From: Flavihumibacter fluvii
Lineage (GTDB): Bacteria > Bacteroidota > Bacteroidia > Chitinophagales > Chitinophagaceae
Assembly: GCF_018595675.2 (NCBI RefSeq)
Contig: NZ_CP092333.1
Coordinates: 1,450,001-1,514,000, forward strand
Length of the DNA stretch: 64,000 nt
Direction of reading: 5' to 3'
Positions 27,051-36,792 of the stretch are shown here, in pieces; the first letter of the stretch is position 1; every line of letters starts with the position of its first letter. A program made the translations under genes and the position numbers. The notes under the pieces were generated by a model. The model was not told where the DNA came from. It did no database searches and saw only the letters and a list, made by a program, of their open reading frames with translations.

Positions 27051-29294
27051 ATGAAGAATATGTTTTCCCTTTCAAAAAGCCTTTTTTTGTTGTTACTCCT
27101 GGTCATTCAATCTGGCCTTAAAGCTGGTGCGCAAATTACAGTACTGGATTCAAGGCATTATAGCAATGTATTTGGGGAAATGAGAAATTTCCGGATTTTT
27201 TTACCTACTGGTTATCAAAACAGCCCCGATAAAAGATATCCTGTAATTTATTTTCTTCATGGTTGGTCACAACGTTATTTTGGAAGTGGGGAGGATATTT
27301 ATGCAGCATATGATACTGGCCATGATAACAACGGTGATAATATTGAACAATTTGTGTTAAAGCATGAGGTGATAGTGGTGAAGTCAGATGGGTATAATAG
27401 TGACGCCAATGATCCTTATTATAAGCGTCCATATAATGTAGGTCCGGTAGAAACCTACCGTCAATTTCCCATCTATTTTGAAGAGCTCGTTCATTTTATT
27501 GATGGCACGTACAATACAAGGAATAACCGCACCCAAAGAGCCATTACCGGACTTTCTATGGGAGGATTCATGGCTTATTTTATTGGTGGGAAATACCCAC
27601 AGTTATTTTCAGCAATAGGGAGTTTTTGTCCATCGGCTGAATTCCTGATCGGACCAAAAGACTTTCCCGTAGAGTACAGCCACCTCTATATGTATAAAAA
27701 CTATGGTGGTACCAGGGTATTCCTTAATTATGGGGATAAAGATTTTATTCGTAGCTACCACGAAGACCGCAACAGGATTTGGACGCAGGTATTAGACAAT
27801 TATTCTTATAAGGTATATCCTGGAGAGCACAGCACCGCCGGACTTGGCGAGATGTTCAAGAACCTGTTTAAAACATTTGGGGCCCCACCCCAAAAGCCCT
27901 TAAAATGGGCGCATATTGATATTTACCCTGATTTTTCTGTTTGGGATTACACGGTCAATTCAGACAGGAATATCCCTGGTTTTACCACCCTTGAAAATGT
28001 TGATGCCCAAGGATTTAAATCAGTTGTGCGGGAATTCCTTCCAGATGGCGGGGTACTGCCATTTGTCAACCTGTCTGTCCTTACACCCGCGATCTACGAA
28101 AAAAACACATCGTATACCATAAATGACTATGATGCAATTAACCACATTACCTTCCAAAAAGTAATTATAAGCGACAACTCCGGTCGATTAAAAATCACCT
28201 TGAATGGAAGTTTACATCATATTGGGATTAATAAAGTAAAAGACAATCCCAATATTTCAATGGTCTCCTATAAGGCCGAAAACATGAATTCGGCAATCCA
28301 TAAAAAGGATGTAGCTATTTCCATGGTCTTTTTAAATAATGGCCAAATGGAAGCCAGGCATGTAAAAGCAAAATTATCCGCTTCAAATTCAAACACAATA
28401 ATTGACAAAAGTGAATCTGTTATAGGTGATATTGGCATTAATGAAACGAAATACGGTAATACGCCTTTTGTCTTTCATGTAAAAGGAGATAGTATCGAGA
28501 TTGTCAGGTTTAAACTGACCATGCAAGATGATAGTAAAAGGGAATGGACAGAGTTTTTTGAAATTGAAATTAAAGCAGACATGCCGGAGATCCTGGATGT
28601 TACAATTGCAGATGGGAGAATATTACCAGTAGCCAGATCAGGCACGGAAATAGAAACCATACGTCTTGGAATCGGTAATGGTGACGGTTTGGCAAATCCA
28701 GGTGAATCAATTGTGTTACTGGTAAAGGATCAGGGCAAATATTGGCGAACAAGTTTATTTTCTACGGATATCAATATTAACCCCTTTGGTGTGAATGTCC
28801 GGAAATCAGATAGCTGGGAGAATTTTGACTTTGTTGGCGGCTCTGCCAAGTACTCGGTTCCTTTGTTATCTTCTGATTGTCCGGAAGGTAGAAGAATTGA
28901 TTTCCTTGCAACTTATTGGATTCCAGGAATTGAAAAAACACATATAACAAAGAAAGGGAAGATCAGCATTGAGGTAAAAGGGAAAGACAGCAGCCCCCCG
29001 TCATTACAAACTGTTCAGATTCCAGGTGATAATATCTTGCAGGCAAGGTTATCAGATGGTTCAAAAATTACGTATGTAAAAGCCACTGTAATATTAGTAA
29101 ATAACCCTGAAAAAAAATTTGAAATAGAACTGAAGGATACTGGAATTCATGGCGACAGAGTAGCCGGAGATCTTTTATTTTGCAATATAATTCCATCTAA
29201 AAATTTCGGACTTTATAAAGTAATGATTGAAGCTAAAGATTACTATGGAAATAAACTGACGGCTGAAGTTCCCGGAACATTTATTTTGCATTAA
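27051..29294 (+). CDS. Large secreted esterase-like alpha/beta hydrolase with C-terminal beta-rich region
   Basis: The 747-residue product has a signal peptide (to KAGAQ near residue 27) and an esterase D/feruloyl-esterase type alpha/beta hydrolase domain (about 30-285): oxyanion region YFLHGWSQR, nucleophile Ser169 in GLSMGGF, and a likely catalytic His in GEHSTAG. The remaining 460 residues show no known enzyme motif, with several Ig/Cna-like beta stretches, which suggests a surface or substrate-binding role. It is the last gene of the six-gene run. The ester substrate is unknown. Confidence 0.82.
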   Translation: MKNMFSLSKSLFLLLLLVIQSGLKAGAQITVLDSRHYSNVFGEMRNFRIFLPTGYQNSPDKRYPVIYFLHGWSQRYFGSGEDIYAAYDTGHDNNGDNIEQFVLKHEVIVVKSDGYNSDANDPYYKRPYNVGPVETYRQFPIYFEELVHFIDGTYNTRNNRTQRAITGLSMGGFMAYFIGGKYPQLFSAIGSFCPSAEFLIGPKDFPVEYSHLYMYKNYGGTRVFLNYGDKDFIRSYHEDRNRIWTQVLDNYSYKVYPGEHSTAGLGEMFKNLFKTFGAPPQKPLKWAHIDIYPDFSVWDYTVNSDRNIPGFTTLENVDAQGFKSVVREFLPDGGVLPFVNLSVLTPAIYEKNTSYTINDYDAINHITFQKVIISDNSGRLKITLNGSLHHIGINKVKDNPNISMVSYKAENMNSAIHKKDVAISMVFLNNGQMEARHVKAKLSASNSNTIIDKSESVIGDIGINETKYGNTPFVFHVKGDSIEIVRFKLTMQDDSKREWTEFFEIEIKADMPEILDVTIADGRILPVARSGTEIETIRLGIGNGDGLANPGESIVLLVKDQGKYWRTSLFSTDININPFGVNVRKSDSWENFDFVGGSAKYSVPLLSSDCPEGRRIDFLATYWIPGIEKTHITKKGKISIEVKGKDSSPPSLQTVQIPGDNILQARLSDGSKITYVKATVILVNNPEKKFEIELKDTGIHGDRVAGDLLFCNIIPSKNFGLYKVMIEAKDYYGNKLTAEVPGTFILH

Positions 29295-29334
29295 AATTTG
29301 GCCTGCCAGTCTATTAAGGGTTGCTTAAACCAAT

Positions 29335-30663
29335 TTAATTCTCTTTTTTACACATATTGAGGAAACGGCTGATTAAAAAAATTGATGCAAGTGTAAGTCC
29401 AGCTATGAATCCCAGCCACATACCTTTTGCTCCCATGTTAAAATTAAACCCAAGGATATATCCCATGGGCAATCCCACTACCCAATAAGCAATGCCCACA
29501 AGTAATGTGGGTACCCTAACGTCCTTTATCCCGCGTAGCAATCCGGCGCCTATGGCTTGCGTGGCGTCTGATATCTGGAAAACTGCAGCGAAGAGTAAGA
29601 GTAGTGCTGCCAATTGAATTACTTCTATATCCTTATTGAATAGTACGGGTAACTGTTGCCGGAAAACCGCAAAGGTTAATGCACAACAAATTCCATATGC
29701 GAGTGCGGTAATTAAAGTACTCTTTCCAATCAATGTAATCCTGGGCCAATCACTCCGCCCAAATGCGTTGCTTACGCGTATTGAACCGGCCTGTGCTAAA
29801 CCCATAGATACCATAAATGTAAATGCGGCACAACTTAGTGCGATTTGGTGAGCAGCCTGGGGAACTGCCCCAAATGTTCCAATCATAATACCTGAAACTG
29901 CAAATGCGCCGGCTTCCATCCCGATCTGGAGGCTACTGGGGATACCAATATGCAATAGTTCACGCCAGGTTTTCCGTTTCAGGAACCACTGGTTTTTACT
30001 GTTGCTTATATAAGGGCGAAAGGTTGGATGTTTCAAAATGATGATGCCCAGCACCGTAAACATCAGCGACCTGGTTATAAGTGTGGCCCATCCTGCTCCC
30101 TCTAATTCAAGTCTTGGAAAACCCCAGTTTCCATAGATCAGCAACCAGTTCAGGAGGATATTAATCGGCATGCCCGCTAATGACAAGAGCATGGCTGTTT
30201 TCGTGAATTCAAGCCCATCTGTAAATTGCTTAAGTGTCATAAACAGCAACATCGGAAGAATGGAAATGGCCATCAGGCGCATAAATGGCATGGCTAATCG
30301 GACAACTTCAGGGTCCTGGCCCAGGTGATCCAGGAAAGGTTGAAACCCGAACAAAAACCCTGAAATAAGCAGTGCTGAAATAGCGCATAGCAAAAATCCA
30401 TTAAAAAAGTAATGTGAAACAAGTGCTGCATCGCGCCGCCCATGGGCCATGGAAACCATCTGGGATACAGAAATGGTCATTCCGATACCTACAACAAAAG
30501 GAATATTCATAGCATTGATGACTAGTGCTGCAGCGGCTAGCTGTTTATAACTGATGGCACCCACCATAGCAGTATCAATAATGTGTAACGCCATCTGAGC
30601 CAATTCACCTATGATGATTGGTAGCGCCAGCTTAATAGTACTCTTTGCCTCAGTTCTTAACAT
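29335..30663 (-). CDS. MATE family efflux transporter
   Basis: Antiporter that exports cationic drugs or metabolites in exchange for sodium or protons. The 442-residue protein has about 12 membrane helices in two halves with the MATE pattern: LPIIIGELAQMALHIIDTAMVGAISYKQLAAAALV at the start of half one, and GIPSSLQIGMEAGAFAVSGIMIGTFGAVPQAAHQIAL at the start of half two, resembling NorM. Substrate unknown. It is divergent from the DEAD-box helicase, and its ATG is 23 bases from a TAnnTTTG box. Confidence 0.93.
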   Translation of the reverse strand: MLRTEAKSTIKLALPIIIGELAQMALHIIDTAMVGAISYKQLAAAALVINAMNIPFVVGIGMTISVSQMVSMAHGRRDAALVSHYFFNGFLLCAISALLISGFLFGFQPFLDHLGQDPEVVRLAMPFMRLMAISILPMLLFMTLKQFTDGLEFTKTAMLLSLAGMPINILLNWLLIYGNWGFPRLELEGAGWATLITRSLMFTVLGIIILKHPTFRPYISNSKNQWFLKRKTWRELLHIGIPSSLQIGMEAGAFAVSGIMIGTFGAVPQAAHQIALSCAAFTFMVSMGLAQAGSIRVSNAFGRSDWPRITLIGKSTLITALAYGICCALTFAVFRQQLPVLFNKDIEVIQLAALLLLFAAVFQISDATQAIGAGLLRGIKDVRVPTLLVGIAYWVVGLPMGYILGFNFNMGAKGMWLGFIAGLTLASIFLISRFLNMCKKEN

Positions 30664-30686
30664 GCTCAGGATGGTTTAACGGAGCG

Positions 30687-30694
30687 CAAATGTA
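30687..30694 (-). promoter_or_regulatory. -7 box of the MATE gene promoter
   Basis: Minus-strand TACATTTG matches TAnnTTTG. It stands back to back with the plus-strand box at 30703-30710, eight bases apart. Confidence 0.6.
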
Positions 30695-30702
30695 AAAAAA
30701 TC

Positions 30703-30710
30703 TACCTTTG
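30703..30710 (+). promoter_or_regulatory. -7 box of the DEAD-box helicase promoter
   Basis: TACCTTTG matches TAnnTTTG. Only five bases separate it from the ATG at 30716, so the transcript is predicted to be leaderless or nearly so. Confidence 0.55.
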
Positions 30711-30715
30711 GGTAC

Positions 30716-31960
30716 ATGAAATTCGAACAATACAATATTTCTCCCGATATAAAAGAGAGCCTGGAAGAATTAGGATTTAAACGACCTACGGACATCCAAT
30801 ATAAAGCCATCCCTTCAATTTTAAAAGGAGAAGATGTATTGGCAATTGCCCAAACAGGTACAGGGAAAACCGCCGCTTTCGCGATTCCGATTTTACATAT
30901 GCTGCAACGTAAGCAGTTACAGCGCAAATCTTCAAGGCATACGCTTCGTTGCCTGGTGATGGTACCAACGAGGGAACTGGCTATCCAGATCGCAGGCGTT
31001 TTCGAACAGATCGGTCAATTTACCGACTTGTGTATTTTGGGGTTATTTGGCGGTGTTGACCAGGATGAACAGATCAATCAGTTGAAAAGGGGAGTAGATA
31101 TTATAATTGCAACACCCGGTAGGATGTTTGACCTTATCCACCAGGAGTTTATTGACCTCAGCACAGTACGCATCCTTGTATTGGATGAAGCAGACCATAT
31201 GCTGGATCTGGGATTTAATAAGGATATCCGGGATGTAAAAAGACTGTTACCTAAAGAACACCAAACCTTATTTTTCTCGGCAACTATTGATGAAAAGATT
31301 AAGGACCTGGCCTATGCGCTGGTCAGGAACCCAATCCGCATCCAGGTATCGCCACAGGATCCTGTATCAAAAAATGTTAGTCACGCGGTTGCATTTGTTG
31401 AAATGGATGATAAGCGTTTTTTCCTGGAAAGGCTTGTAAAAGAATCGCCAGATAAAAAAATACTGGTTTTTGTCCGCACAAAAGTCAGGGCAGAAAGGGT
31501 TTTATTGGCCATGCAACGTGTAGGCATACCCGCAATTACCATGCATGGTGGAAAAGAACAGGATGACCGCTTGCAAGTTATGGATCAATTTAAGGAAGGC
31601 ACAGTAAAAATGTTGATCACGACCGATGTAAATGCACGCGGTATTGATATTCCAAATGTTGATTATGTGGTAAACTATGACCTTCCTGACCTTCCTGAAA
31701 ATTATGTTCACCGTGTAGGCCGCACCGGGAGAGGGGTTCAAAAAGGACAGGCAGTTTCCTTCTGCAGTACAGAAGAAAAACCTATTCTGGAAAGAATACA
31801 GGAATACATTGGAAAAGAGGTGCATGAAATGACGATCAGGAAAGATGACTATCGTGAAACACTGGCATTTTCGGCAGATGTTCCAAATGACAATTGGCGT
31901 CAATTGCTGGAGGAAGACAAAAAGACAACAGCAAAAGTCAGGAAAAAGAAAAAGAAATAG
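30716..31960 (+). CDS. DEAD-box RNA helicase, RhlE-like
   Basis: ATP-dependent RNA unwinding enzyme, probably in RNA decay, ribosome assembly or cold adaptation. The 414-residue product contains the Q motif (GFKRPTDIQ), motif I AQTGTGKT near residue 46, PTRELA, DEAD in VLDEADHML, SAT in FFSATI and motif VI HRVGRTGR, then a basic Lys-rich tail ending KVRKKKKK that may bind RNA. The order is complete. A DMT transporter gene starts 11 bases after the stop. Confidence 0.95.
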   Translation: MKFEQYNISPDIKESLEELGFKRPTDIQYKAIPSILKGEDVLAIAQTGTGKTAAFAIPILHMLQRKQLQRKSSRHTLRCLVMVPTRELAIQIAGVFEQIGQFTDLCILGLFGGVDQDEQINQLKRGVDIIIATPGRMFDLIHQEFIDLSTVRILVLDEADHMLDLGFNKDIRDVKRLLPKEHQTLFFSATIDEKIKDLAYALVRNPIRIQVSPQDPVSKNVSHAVAFVEMDDKRFFLERLVKESPDKKILVFVRTKVRAERVLLAMQRVGIPAITMHGGKEQDDRLQVMDQFKEGTVKMLITTDVNARGIDIPNVDYVVNYDLPDLPENYVHRVGRTGRGVQKGQAVSFCSTEEKPILERIQEYIGKEVHEMTIRKDDYRETLAFSADVPNDNWRQLLEEDKKTTAKVRKKKKK

Positions 31961-31971
31961 GCATCAACCTG

Positions 31972-32841
31972 ATGAAGGTGAAATTCATTATTACCGGAGT
32001 ATTGTTTGCCTTTCTCTGGGCTTCTGCTGCAACTGCGACAAAGATCGGCCTTCAATCGGTACAACCGTTTGTACTTGCCATAACTCGGTTTGGTATTGCA
32101 GGCCTGTTAATGATCTTTGTCTCTGCCCTTATATTGAAAAACCGCCAACCCGGAAAGAACGAATGGAGACCAATAGTAATTTATGGATTATTGAACGTAA
32201 CCATCTACCTGGGCTTGTATGTATTGGCCATGCAAACCACTTCGGCAGGAATCGCAAGCCTTGCCATCGCAGTAAACCCGGTGCTGATAAGCCTGATGGC
32301 CGCTATCTTGTTCAATTACAAATTCACACTTTTATCAATTATAAGCCTGGCACTTTGTTCATCAGGGGTATTTATTGCAGCCTGGCCATTGCTTGAAAAC
32401 GGTTTTGTTACACCGCTGGGATTTACCATTTTATTGATCAGCATGTTATCATATTCGGGAGGTGCTATATTTTATACAAAACAAAAGTGGAATGAACTGG
32501 ATATTTTGACCATTAATGGCTGGCAAACTTTATTTGGTGGTCTTTTTCTCTTGCCCCTGGCCATTTTTTTTTACCAGCCTGAAATGAACAGGTTTGATGA
32601 AAAATTTTGGACGGGTGTATTATGGCTGGCAATCCCGGTATCTATTGGAGCAGTACAGGCCTGGATGATATTGCTCAAAAGAAATCCGGTGAGCACCGCT
32701 TATTGGCTGTACTTATGCCCTCCATTCGGTTTCCTGATTGCATCCTGGGTATTAAAAGAACCAATCAGTTTGTTTACGATTATTGGCGTTATCTTAGTGA
32801 CAGGTGGACTTTACATCGTTCAAAGGCAAAAATCCAAATGA
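31972..32841 (+). CDS. DMT superfamily (EamA) transporter
   Basis: Ten predicted membrane helices in two EamA repeats of about 140 residues. The start is taken at the ATG at 31972 (289 residues, MKVKFIITGVLFAFLWASA), 11 bases after the helicase stop. An upstream ATG at 31894 lies inside the helicase and adds a hydrophilic tail. Substrate cannot be told; EamA proteins export amino acids or other metabolites. Co-transcription with the helicase is likely from the spacing. Confidence 0.88.
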   Translation: MKVKFIITGVLFAFLWASAATATKIGLQSVQPFVLAITRFGIAGLLMIFVSALILKNRQPGKNEWRPIVIYGLLNVTIYLGLYVLAMQTTSAGIASLAIAVNPVLISLMAAILFNYKFTLLSIISLALCSSGVFIAAWPLLENGFVTPLGFTILLISMLSYSGGAIFYTKQKWNELDILTINGWQTLFGGLFLLPLAIFFYQPEMNRFDEKFWTGVLWLAIPVSIGAVQAWMILLKRNPVSTAYWLYLCPPFGFLIASWVLKEPISLFTIIGVILVTGGLYIVQRQKSK

Positions 32842-32853
32842 AATTAATTTTCA

Positions 32854-33891
32854 TCAGTTTCCTGCTTTTAAGAAGCTGATCAATCCTTTCATGTAGGTTT
32901 CCTGGTCATCATACATACTCATATGACTTCCATTGGCACAATACAGGTAAGTTCCATTTTGCACCTTGGTTGACATCCACTTCATGTGTTCCGGATCCAT
33001 AGTGTCGTACTTGCTTCCAATGGTTAAGGTGCGCAATTTGAGCTTAGGTAAATCTGCTTTCCGGTCCCATTTCTCCAATTTACCGGATATACCAAATTCG
33101 CTGGGTCCCTGCATGGTAACATACAGAGACTGGTTGATTTTATTTAAGGAACGACTCATTGGCTCAGGCCAGTCTGCAAGTGGGATACGGCAAATATGCC
33201 TGGCATAAAAATTTGGTAACAATAATTCCATATATTTTGGATTGCCAAAATCTTTCCTGGCTTCAATCTGGCGGATAGTGTCAAGTACAGCGGGATCAAA
33301 CTGCCTGGATAGCACATCATTGGCATACTTACTGTAATCCGGACAACTACTCATCATATTTGAAATGATTAGCCCTTTCATTTTGTCCTGGTATTTCAGC
33401 GCATATTCAAGTGCCAGTATACCACCCCATGAATGCCCGAGTAAATAAAAATTACTTTCATCTAATCCCAAAGCAACCCGAACCTGTTCCACTTCATCTA
33501 CATACCGTGCCAAATCCCACATCGATGTATCTTTTGGATCAGCAGAATTTCCACATCCTAACTGGTCATAATAGATGAACTCAATGCCTTCTTTCGGCAG
33601 GAAACTTTCCAGGCATTCAAAATATTCATGGGTAGCACCCGGACCACCATTCAGCAGCAATAATTTTATGGTTGGATTATTTCCGATTCTTTTGGTCCAG
33701 ACATTAAACTTCCCTTTCGGAGTTTCTATGCCGACAATTTTAACACCACCTGTTTTTACACCTGGTTCAGCTGAAATAAAATAAGTGGATGATTTATCAA
33801 CGGATATATCCTGCTGTTTTGGATTACAGGCAACCAGCATAAGGACAAAAGCACAGAAAATAATGGATATAAAATTCTTATTATGATGCAT
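32854..33891 (-). CDS. Proline iminopeptidase-type alpha/beta hydrolase, lipoprotein
   Basis: The 345-residue protein starts with a lipoprotein signal, lipobox LVAC with Cys22. The S33 family pattern follows: oxyanion-loop GGPGATHEYFE, YDQLGCGNSADP, and nucleophile motif GHSWGG near residue 155, with a late histidine in ANGSHMSMYD. Such enzymes remove N-terminal proline or act on other amides. Surface or periplasmic location is inferred from the lipobox. Its start overlaps the end of the Nnr gene by 11 bases, so the two are probably translationally linked. A second relative lies at 58351-59394. Confidence 0.88.
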   Translation of the reverse strand: MHHNKNFISIIFCAFVLMLVACNPKQQDISVDKSSTYFISAEPGVKTGGVKIVGIETPKGKFNVWTKRIGNNPTIKLLLLNGGPGATHEYFECLESFLPKEGIEFIYYDQLGCGNSADPKDTSMWDLARYVDEVEQVRVALGLDESNFYLLGHSWGGILALEYALKYQDKMKGLIISNMMSSCPDYSKYANDVLSRQFDPAVLDTIRQIEARKDFGNPKYMELLLPNFYARHICRIPLADWPEPMSRSLNKINQSLYVTMQGPSEFGISGKLEKWDRKADLPKLKLRTLTIGSKYDTMDPEHMKWMSTKVQNGTYLYCANGSHMSMYDDQETYMKGLISFLKAGN

Positions 33892-35410
33892 GATTCACTG
33901 AATTTACGAGGGACAACTTTATAAATGCCTTGCCTATATTCTGGATAATATCACTTGCCAGAACCGACTCCATTCCATATTCTTCACTGGCTAATTCACC
34001 AGCTAATCCATGCAGGAAAACACCCAACAGGACGGATTGTTCAGGTGAATACCCCCTGGCTAATAATCCAGTAAGTATGCCCGTTAGTACATCACCACTG
34101 CCACCTTTGGCCATGCTGGCGTTACCACTTGTATTAAACCATGCCTTTCCTCCGGGCATGGCAATAAAACTACGGTGGCCCTTTAGTACTACGATTACCT
34201 GGTATTTACGGGCCAATTCCATTGCTTTTTTTAAGCGGTCACTTTCCCTGGGACAGCTTCCCACCAGGCGTTCAAACTCTTTTGGATGCGGGGTGATTAT
34301 GGAAAAAGGCGGAATTTTATGCAACATTTCCGGATGTAGTGAAATGATATTAATGGCATCTGCATCCAATACCATGGGTTGATGGTAATTGGTAATCAAT
34401 TCATCAATTAGGGCGGCAGTATTTTCGTTTGTGCCAATACCGGGACCACAACCAATAGTTTTGTATCCATCCAGACAGGGAAGTACACCAGACAGATATT
34501 CATCACCCGCCACAATTACCATGGCTTCAGGAAATGAGGATTGTAAAATACTTATCCCCTGTTGAGGAACCAGACAGGAGAGGAGACCGGCACCACTGCG
34601 TAATACGGCTTTTGCGGCTAGTATTGCAGCACCCATTTTCCCTTTAGAGCCAGCTAGCAGTAAAGCATGACCGAAATTGCCTTTATGTGCAAACGGGTTC
34701 CGGATACCTGAAATACTCGATGCGAGTTGTTGATCAACCAGGTCAAATTGAGTTTGTATGGTATTGAGGTACTTTGGGTCGAGATCAATATCAATGATGT
34801 GAACTGCCCCAAAGGCAGCCGCATTTTCCGCAAGCATCAGAGCAGGTTTATAACATTGAAAACTTAACGTTATTGAAGCCTTTATTGCATCTGCAGGAAT
34901 GCAGCTTTCATCTGTAAATAATCCACTGGGCAGATCGATACTGATGATGGGATTTCCAGAAACGTTCAGGTGATTGATCAATTCAGACATCCTGCCTTCA
35001 ACAGGCTTGTTCATACCGGTTCCAATCAGGGCGTCTATTATAAGCACAGATTCGGGAATCACTGGTAAGGGAATGCCTGGTTGCAGGAAATGAATGTTGA
35101 CCGGTAAATTATGGAGTAGCTGCAGATTATGTTGGAAATCCGGGGTTCCAAGCTGGCCGAATTCGAGGATGAAAACATCGACCGGACGGTTCTTTTCATG
35201 CAAAAGACGGGCAATCACCAAGCCATCGCCGCCATTATTGCCTTTTCCGCAAAAAATATAAAATTGCTCCTGCTGGATGATTTTCCGGGCTTCCATCCAA
35301 TCTACACAGCGTTGGGCGGCCCTTTCCATCAGGTCGATGGAAGATACCGGCTCGTGTACAATGGTAAATTGATCCCAGGCACGAACCTGTCCAGCTGTTA
35401 ATACTACCAT
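33881..35410 (-). CDS. nnr: Bifunctional NAD(P)H-hydrate epimerase/dehydratase
   Basis: Repairs damaged NADHX/NADPHX. The 509-residue protein fuses an N-terminal YjeF_N epimerase domain (about 1-215; dinucleotide motif GKGNNGGDG at 55-63) with a C-terminal ribokinase-fold dehydratase (about 225-500; KGNFGHALLLAGSKGKMGAA, TPHPKEFERL and GGSGDVLTG). Both activities should be present, as in E. coli Nnr. It overlaps the hydrolase gene downstream by 11 bases and follows the serine hydrolase gene with a 36-base gap. Confidence 0.95.
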   Translation of the reverse strand: MVVLTAGQVRAWDQFTIVHEPVSSIDLMERAAQRCVDWMEARKIIQQEQFYIFCGKGNNGGDGLVIARLLHEKNRPVDVFILEFGQLGTPDFQHNLQLLHNLPVNIHFLQPGIPLPVIPESVLIIDALIGTGMNKPVEGRMSELINHLNVSGNPIISIDLPSGLFTDESCIPADAIKASITLSFQCYKPALMLAENAAAFGAVHIIDIDLDPKYLNTIQTQFDLVDQQLASSISGIRNPFAHKGNFGHALLLAGSKGKMGAAILAAKAVLRSGAGLLSCLVPQQGISILQSSFPEAMVIVAGDEYLSGVLPCLDGYKTIGCGPGIGTNENTAALIDELITNYHQPMVLDADAINIISLHPEMLHKIPPFSIITPHPKEFERLVGSCPRESDRLKKAMELARKYQVIVVLKGHRSFIAMPGGKAWFNTSGNASMAKGGSGDVLTGILTGLLARGYSPEQSVLLGVFLHGLAGELASEEYGMESVLASDIIQNIGKAFIKLSLVNSVNHAS

Positions 35411-35446
35411 ACTGGAAAATACAAAAAAAAGCAGGATCCAAAGCGA

Positions 35447-36664
35447 TTACTGCGAACCGCCAGTTGCCATGGTATTTTCAGATTCAGATTCCTGGAAAAG
35501 GTTATGGCTTTGTTTGTAATCACCAAAAAGATCGCATAATTGTTTTGCGTGGTAAATATTCCGGTTGTATTTGTTACCCAATACAATGATAGTAGCTTTT
35601 TCTTCCGGCATCCGAATAAACACCGTATTGTTACCATGCCACCAGCCGTTGTGGTAAACTATCTTTTTGCCGTTATCCACTTCCGTAAGTCTCCAGCCCA
35701 ATCCGTAATTACGTTGTCCGGCTTTTTCGTAACTATATCCGCTGAACGCTGCCTGGAGGGTCTGCTCAGAAAATAATTTGCCATTATACATCGCCTGGTC
35801 CCATTTCAGCAAATCCCGGACTGTACTATAAACATTTTTATCACCATACACCAGGTCCATGAATTCAAGCCCATATTTCCGGTTGTTCCATTCAAAAGAA
35901 GGCATGGAGCGTTCAAAATCTGCCTGACTGAATATATAGGTATCCGTCATATTTAGTGGCTTGAAAAAGGTTTCTTCCATGTATGTATGATAGGACTGTC
36001 CGGTTACCTTTTCAATGATTAGCGCCAGCAGGGCATAATTTGTATTGCAATACGTAAACCGTTTACCAGTTGAAAACTGCAGGGGTGGGTGGTAGGAATA
36101 CAAAGCAGCCAATACATCCAGGTTAGTTACATATTTCTTTTTATCCCATTTATATGCTTCCAAAAAATTTGTATAGTTGGGAAGTCCGCTCCTGTGACTC
36201 AGCAACATTTTAACTGTGGTGCCGGGGTATGGAAATTTATCAAAGAATACAGAAAGGTCGTCGTCAAGGTTCAATTTGCCGTCCTGCCATAATTTAAGTA
36301 TTGCCATTCCTGTAAAGGTCTTGGAAACAGAAGCCAAATGGAAGGCATCGTGCTCACCTAATGCACTGGTTTTCAAGACAGGATCTCGATAACCGTTGTA
36401 TTCTTCAGCGATAATTGCACCGTCTTTGGCGACCAGGTAAGCGCCATTAAATCCACGGCTACCGAAGTTCTTTTCAAAAAATGAATTGATGGCAGATGCG
36501 TACCTTTCTTTGGTTGCTTTGTCGGCATACGCACTTACCTGTGAAACAAGTACAGATTGCTTTGGCTTCCCAATATTTTCAGCAGTATGATTTTTTTGAT
36601 GGCAGCTATACAGTCCCGCGCTTAGTACCAGAATTTGTATGAATCTGTTTTTCAATGAGTTCAA
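35447..36664 (-). CDS. Serine hydrolase lipoprotein, beta-lactamase class C fold
   Basis: The 405-residue product has a lipoprotein signal (lipobox LYSC, Cys21), then a penicillin-binding-protein-like domain with SVSK (Ser112-Lys115), Y-x-N in YCNTNY and H-x-G in YHNGWWHGN. The H-N-G-W-W variant is usual in peptidase/esterase members rather than resistance beta-lactamases. It is probably anchored in the outer or inner membrane and acts on peptidoglycan peptides or small D-amino acid esters. It is the first gene of a run with Nnr and the iminopeptidase-like hydrolase. Confidence 0.85.
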   Translation of the reverse strand: MNSLKNRFIQILVLSAGLYSCHQKNHTAENIGKPKQSVLVSQVSAYADKATKERYASAINSFFEKNFGSRGFNGAYLVAKDGAIIAEEYNGYRDPVLKTSALGEHDAFHLASVSKTFTGMAILKLWQDGKLNLDDDLSVFFDKFPYPGTTVKMLLSHRSGLPNYTNFLEAYKWDKKKYVTNLDVLAALYSYHPPLQFSTGKRFTYCNTNYALLALIIEKVTGQSYHTYMEETFFKPLNMTDTYIFSQADFERSMPSFEWNNRKYGLEFMDLVYGDKNVYSTVRDLLKWDQAMYNGKLFSEQTLQAAFSGYSYEKAGQRNYGLGWRLTEVDNGKKIVYHNGWWHGNNTVFIRMPEEKATIIVLGNKYNRNIYHAKQLCDLFGDYKQSHNLFQESESENTMATGGSQ

Positions 36665-36690
36665 TTTAATTTACAGGGATAAGGATGTCA

Positions 36691-36698
36691 CAAATATA
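36691..36698 (-). promoter_or_regulatory. -7 box of the serine hydrolase lipoprotein gene
   Basis: Minus-strand TATATTTG matches TAnnTTTG, 26 bases before the ATG at 36664. A TTTG 15 bases further upstream could be the -33 element, though that spacing is short. Confidence 0.55.
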
Positions 36699-36792
36699 AC
36701 GGTCAATAACTCACAAATTGTATGCCGTAACATAATTTATTGGACGTATTTATGTGTAAAACAGGGATATTTGCAAATAGCAAGCATTTGAT

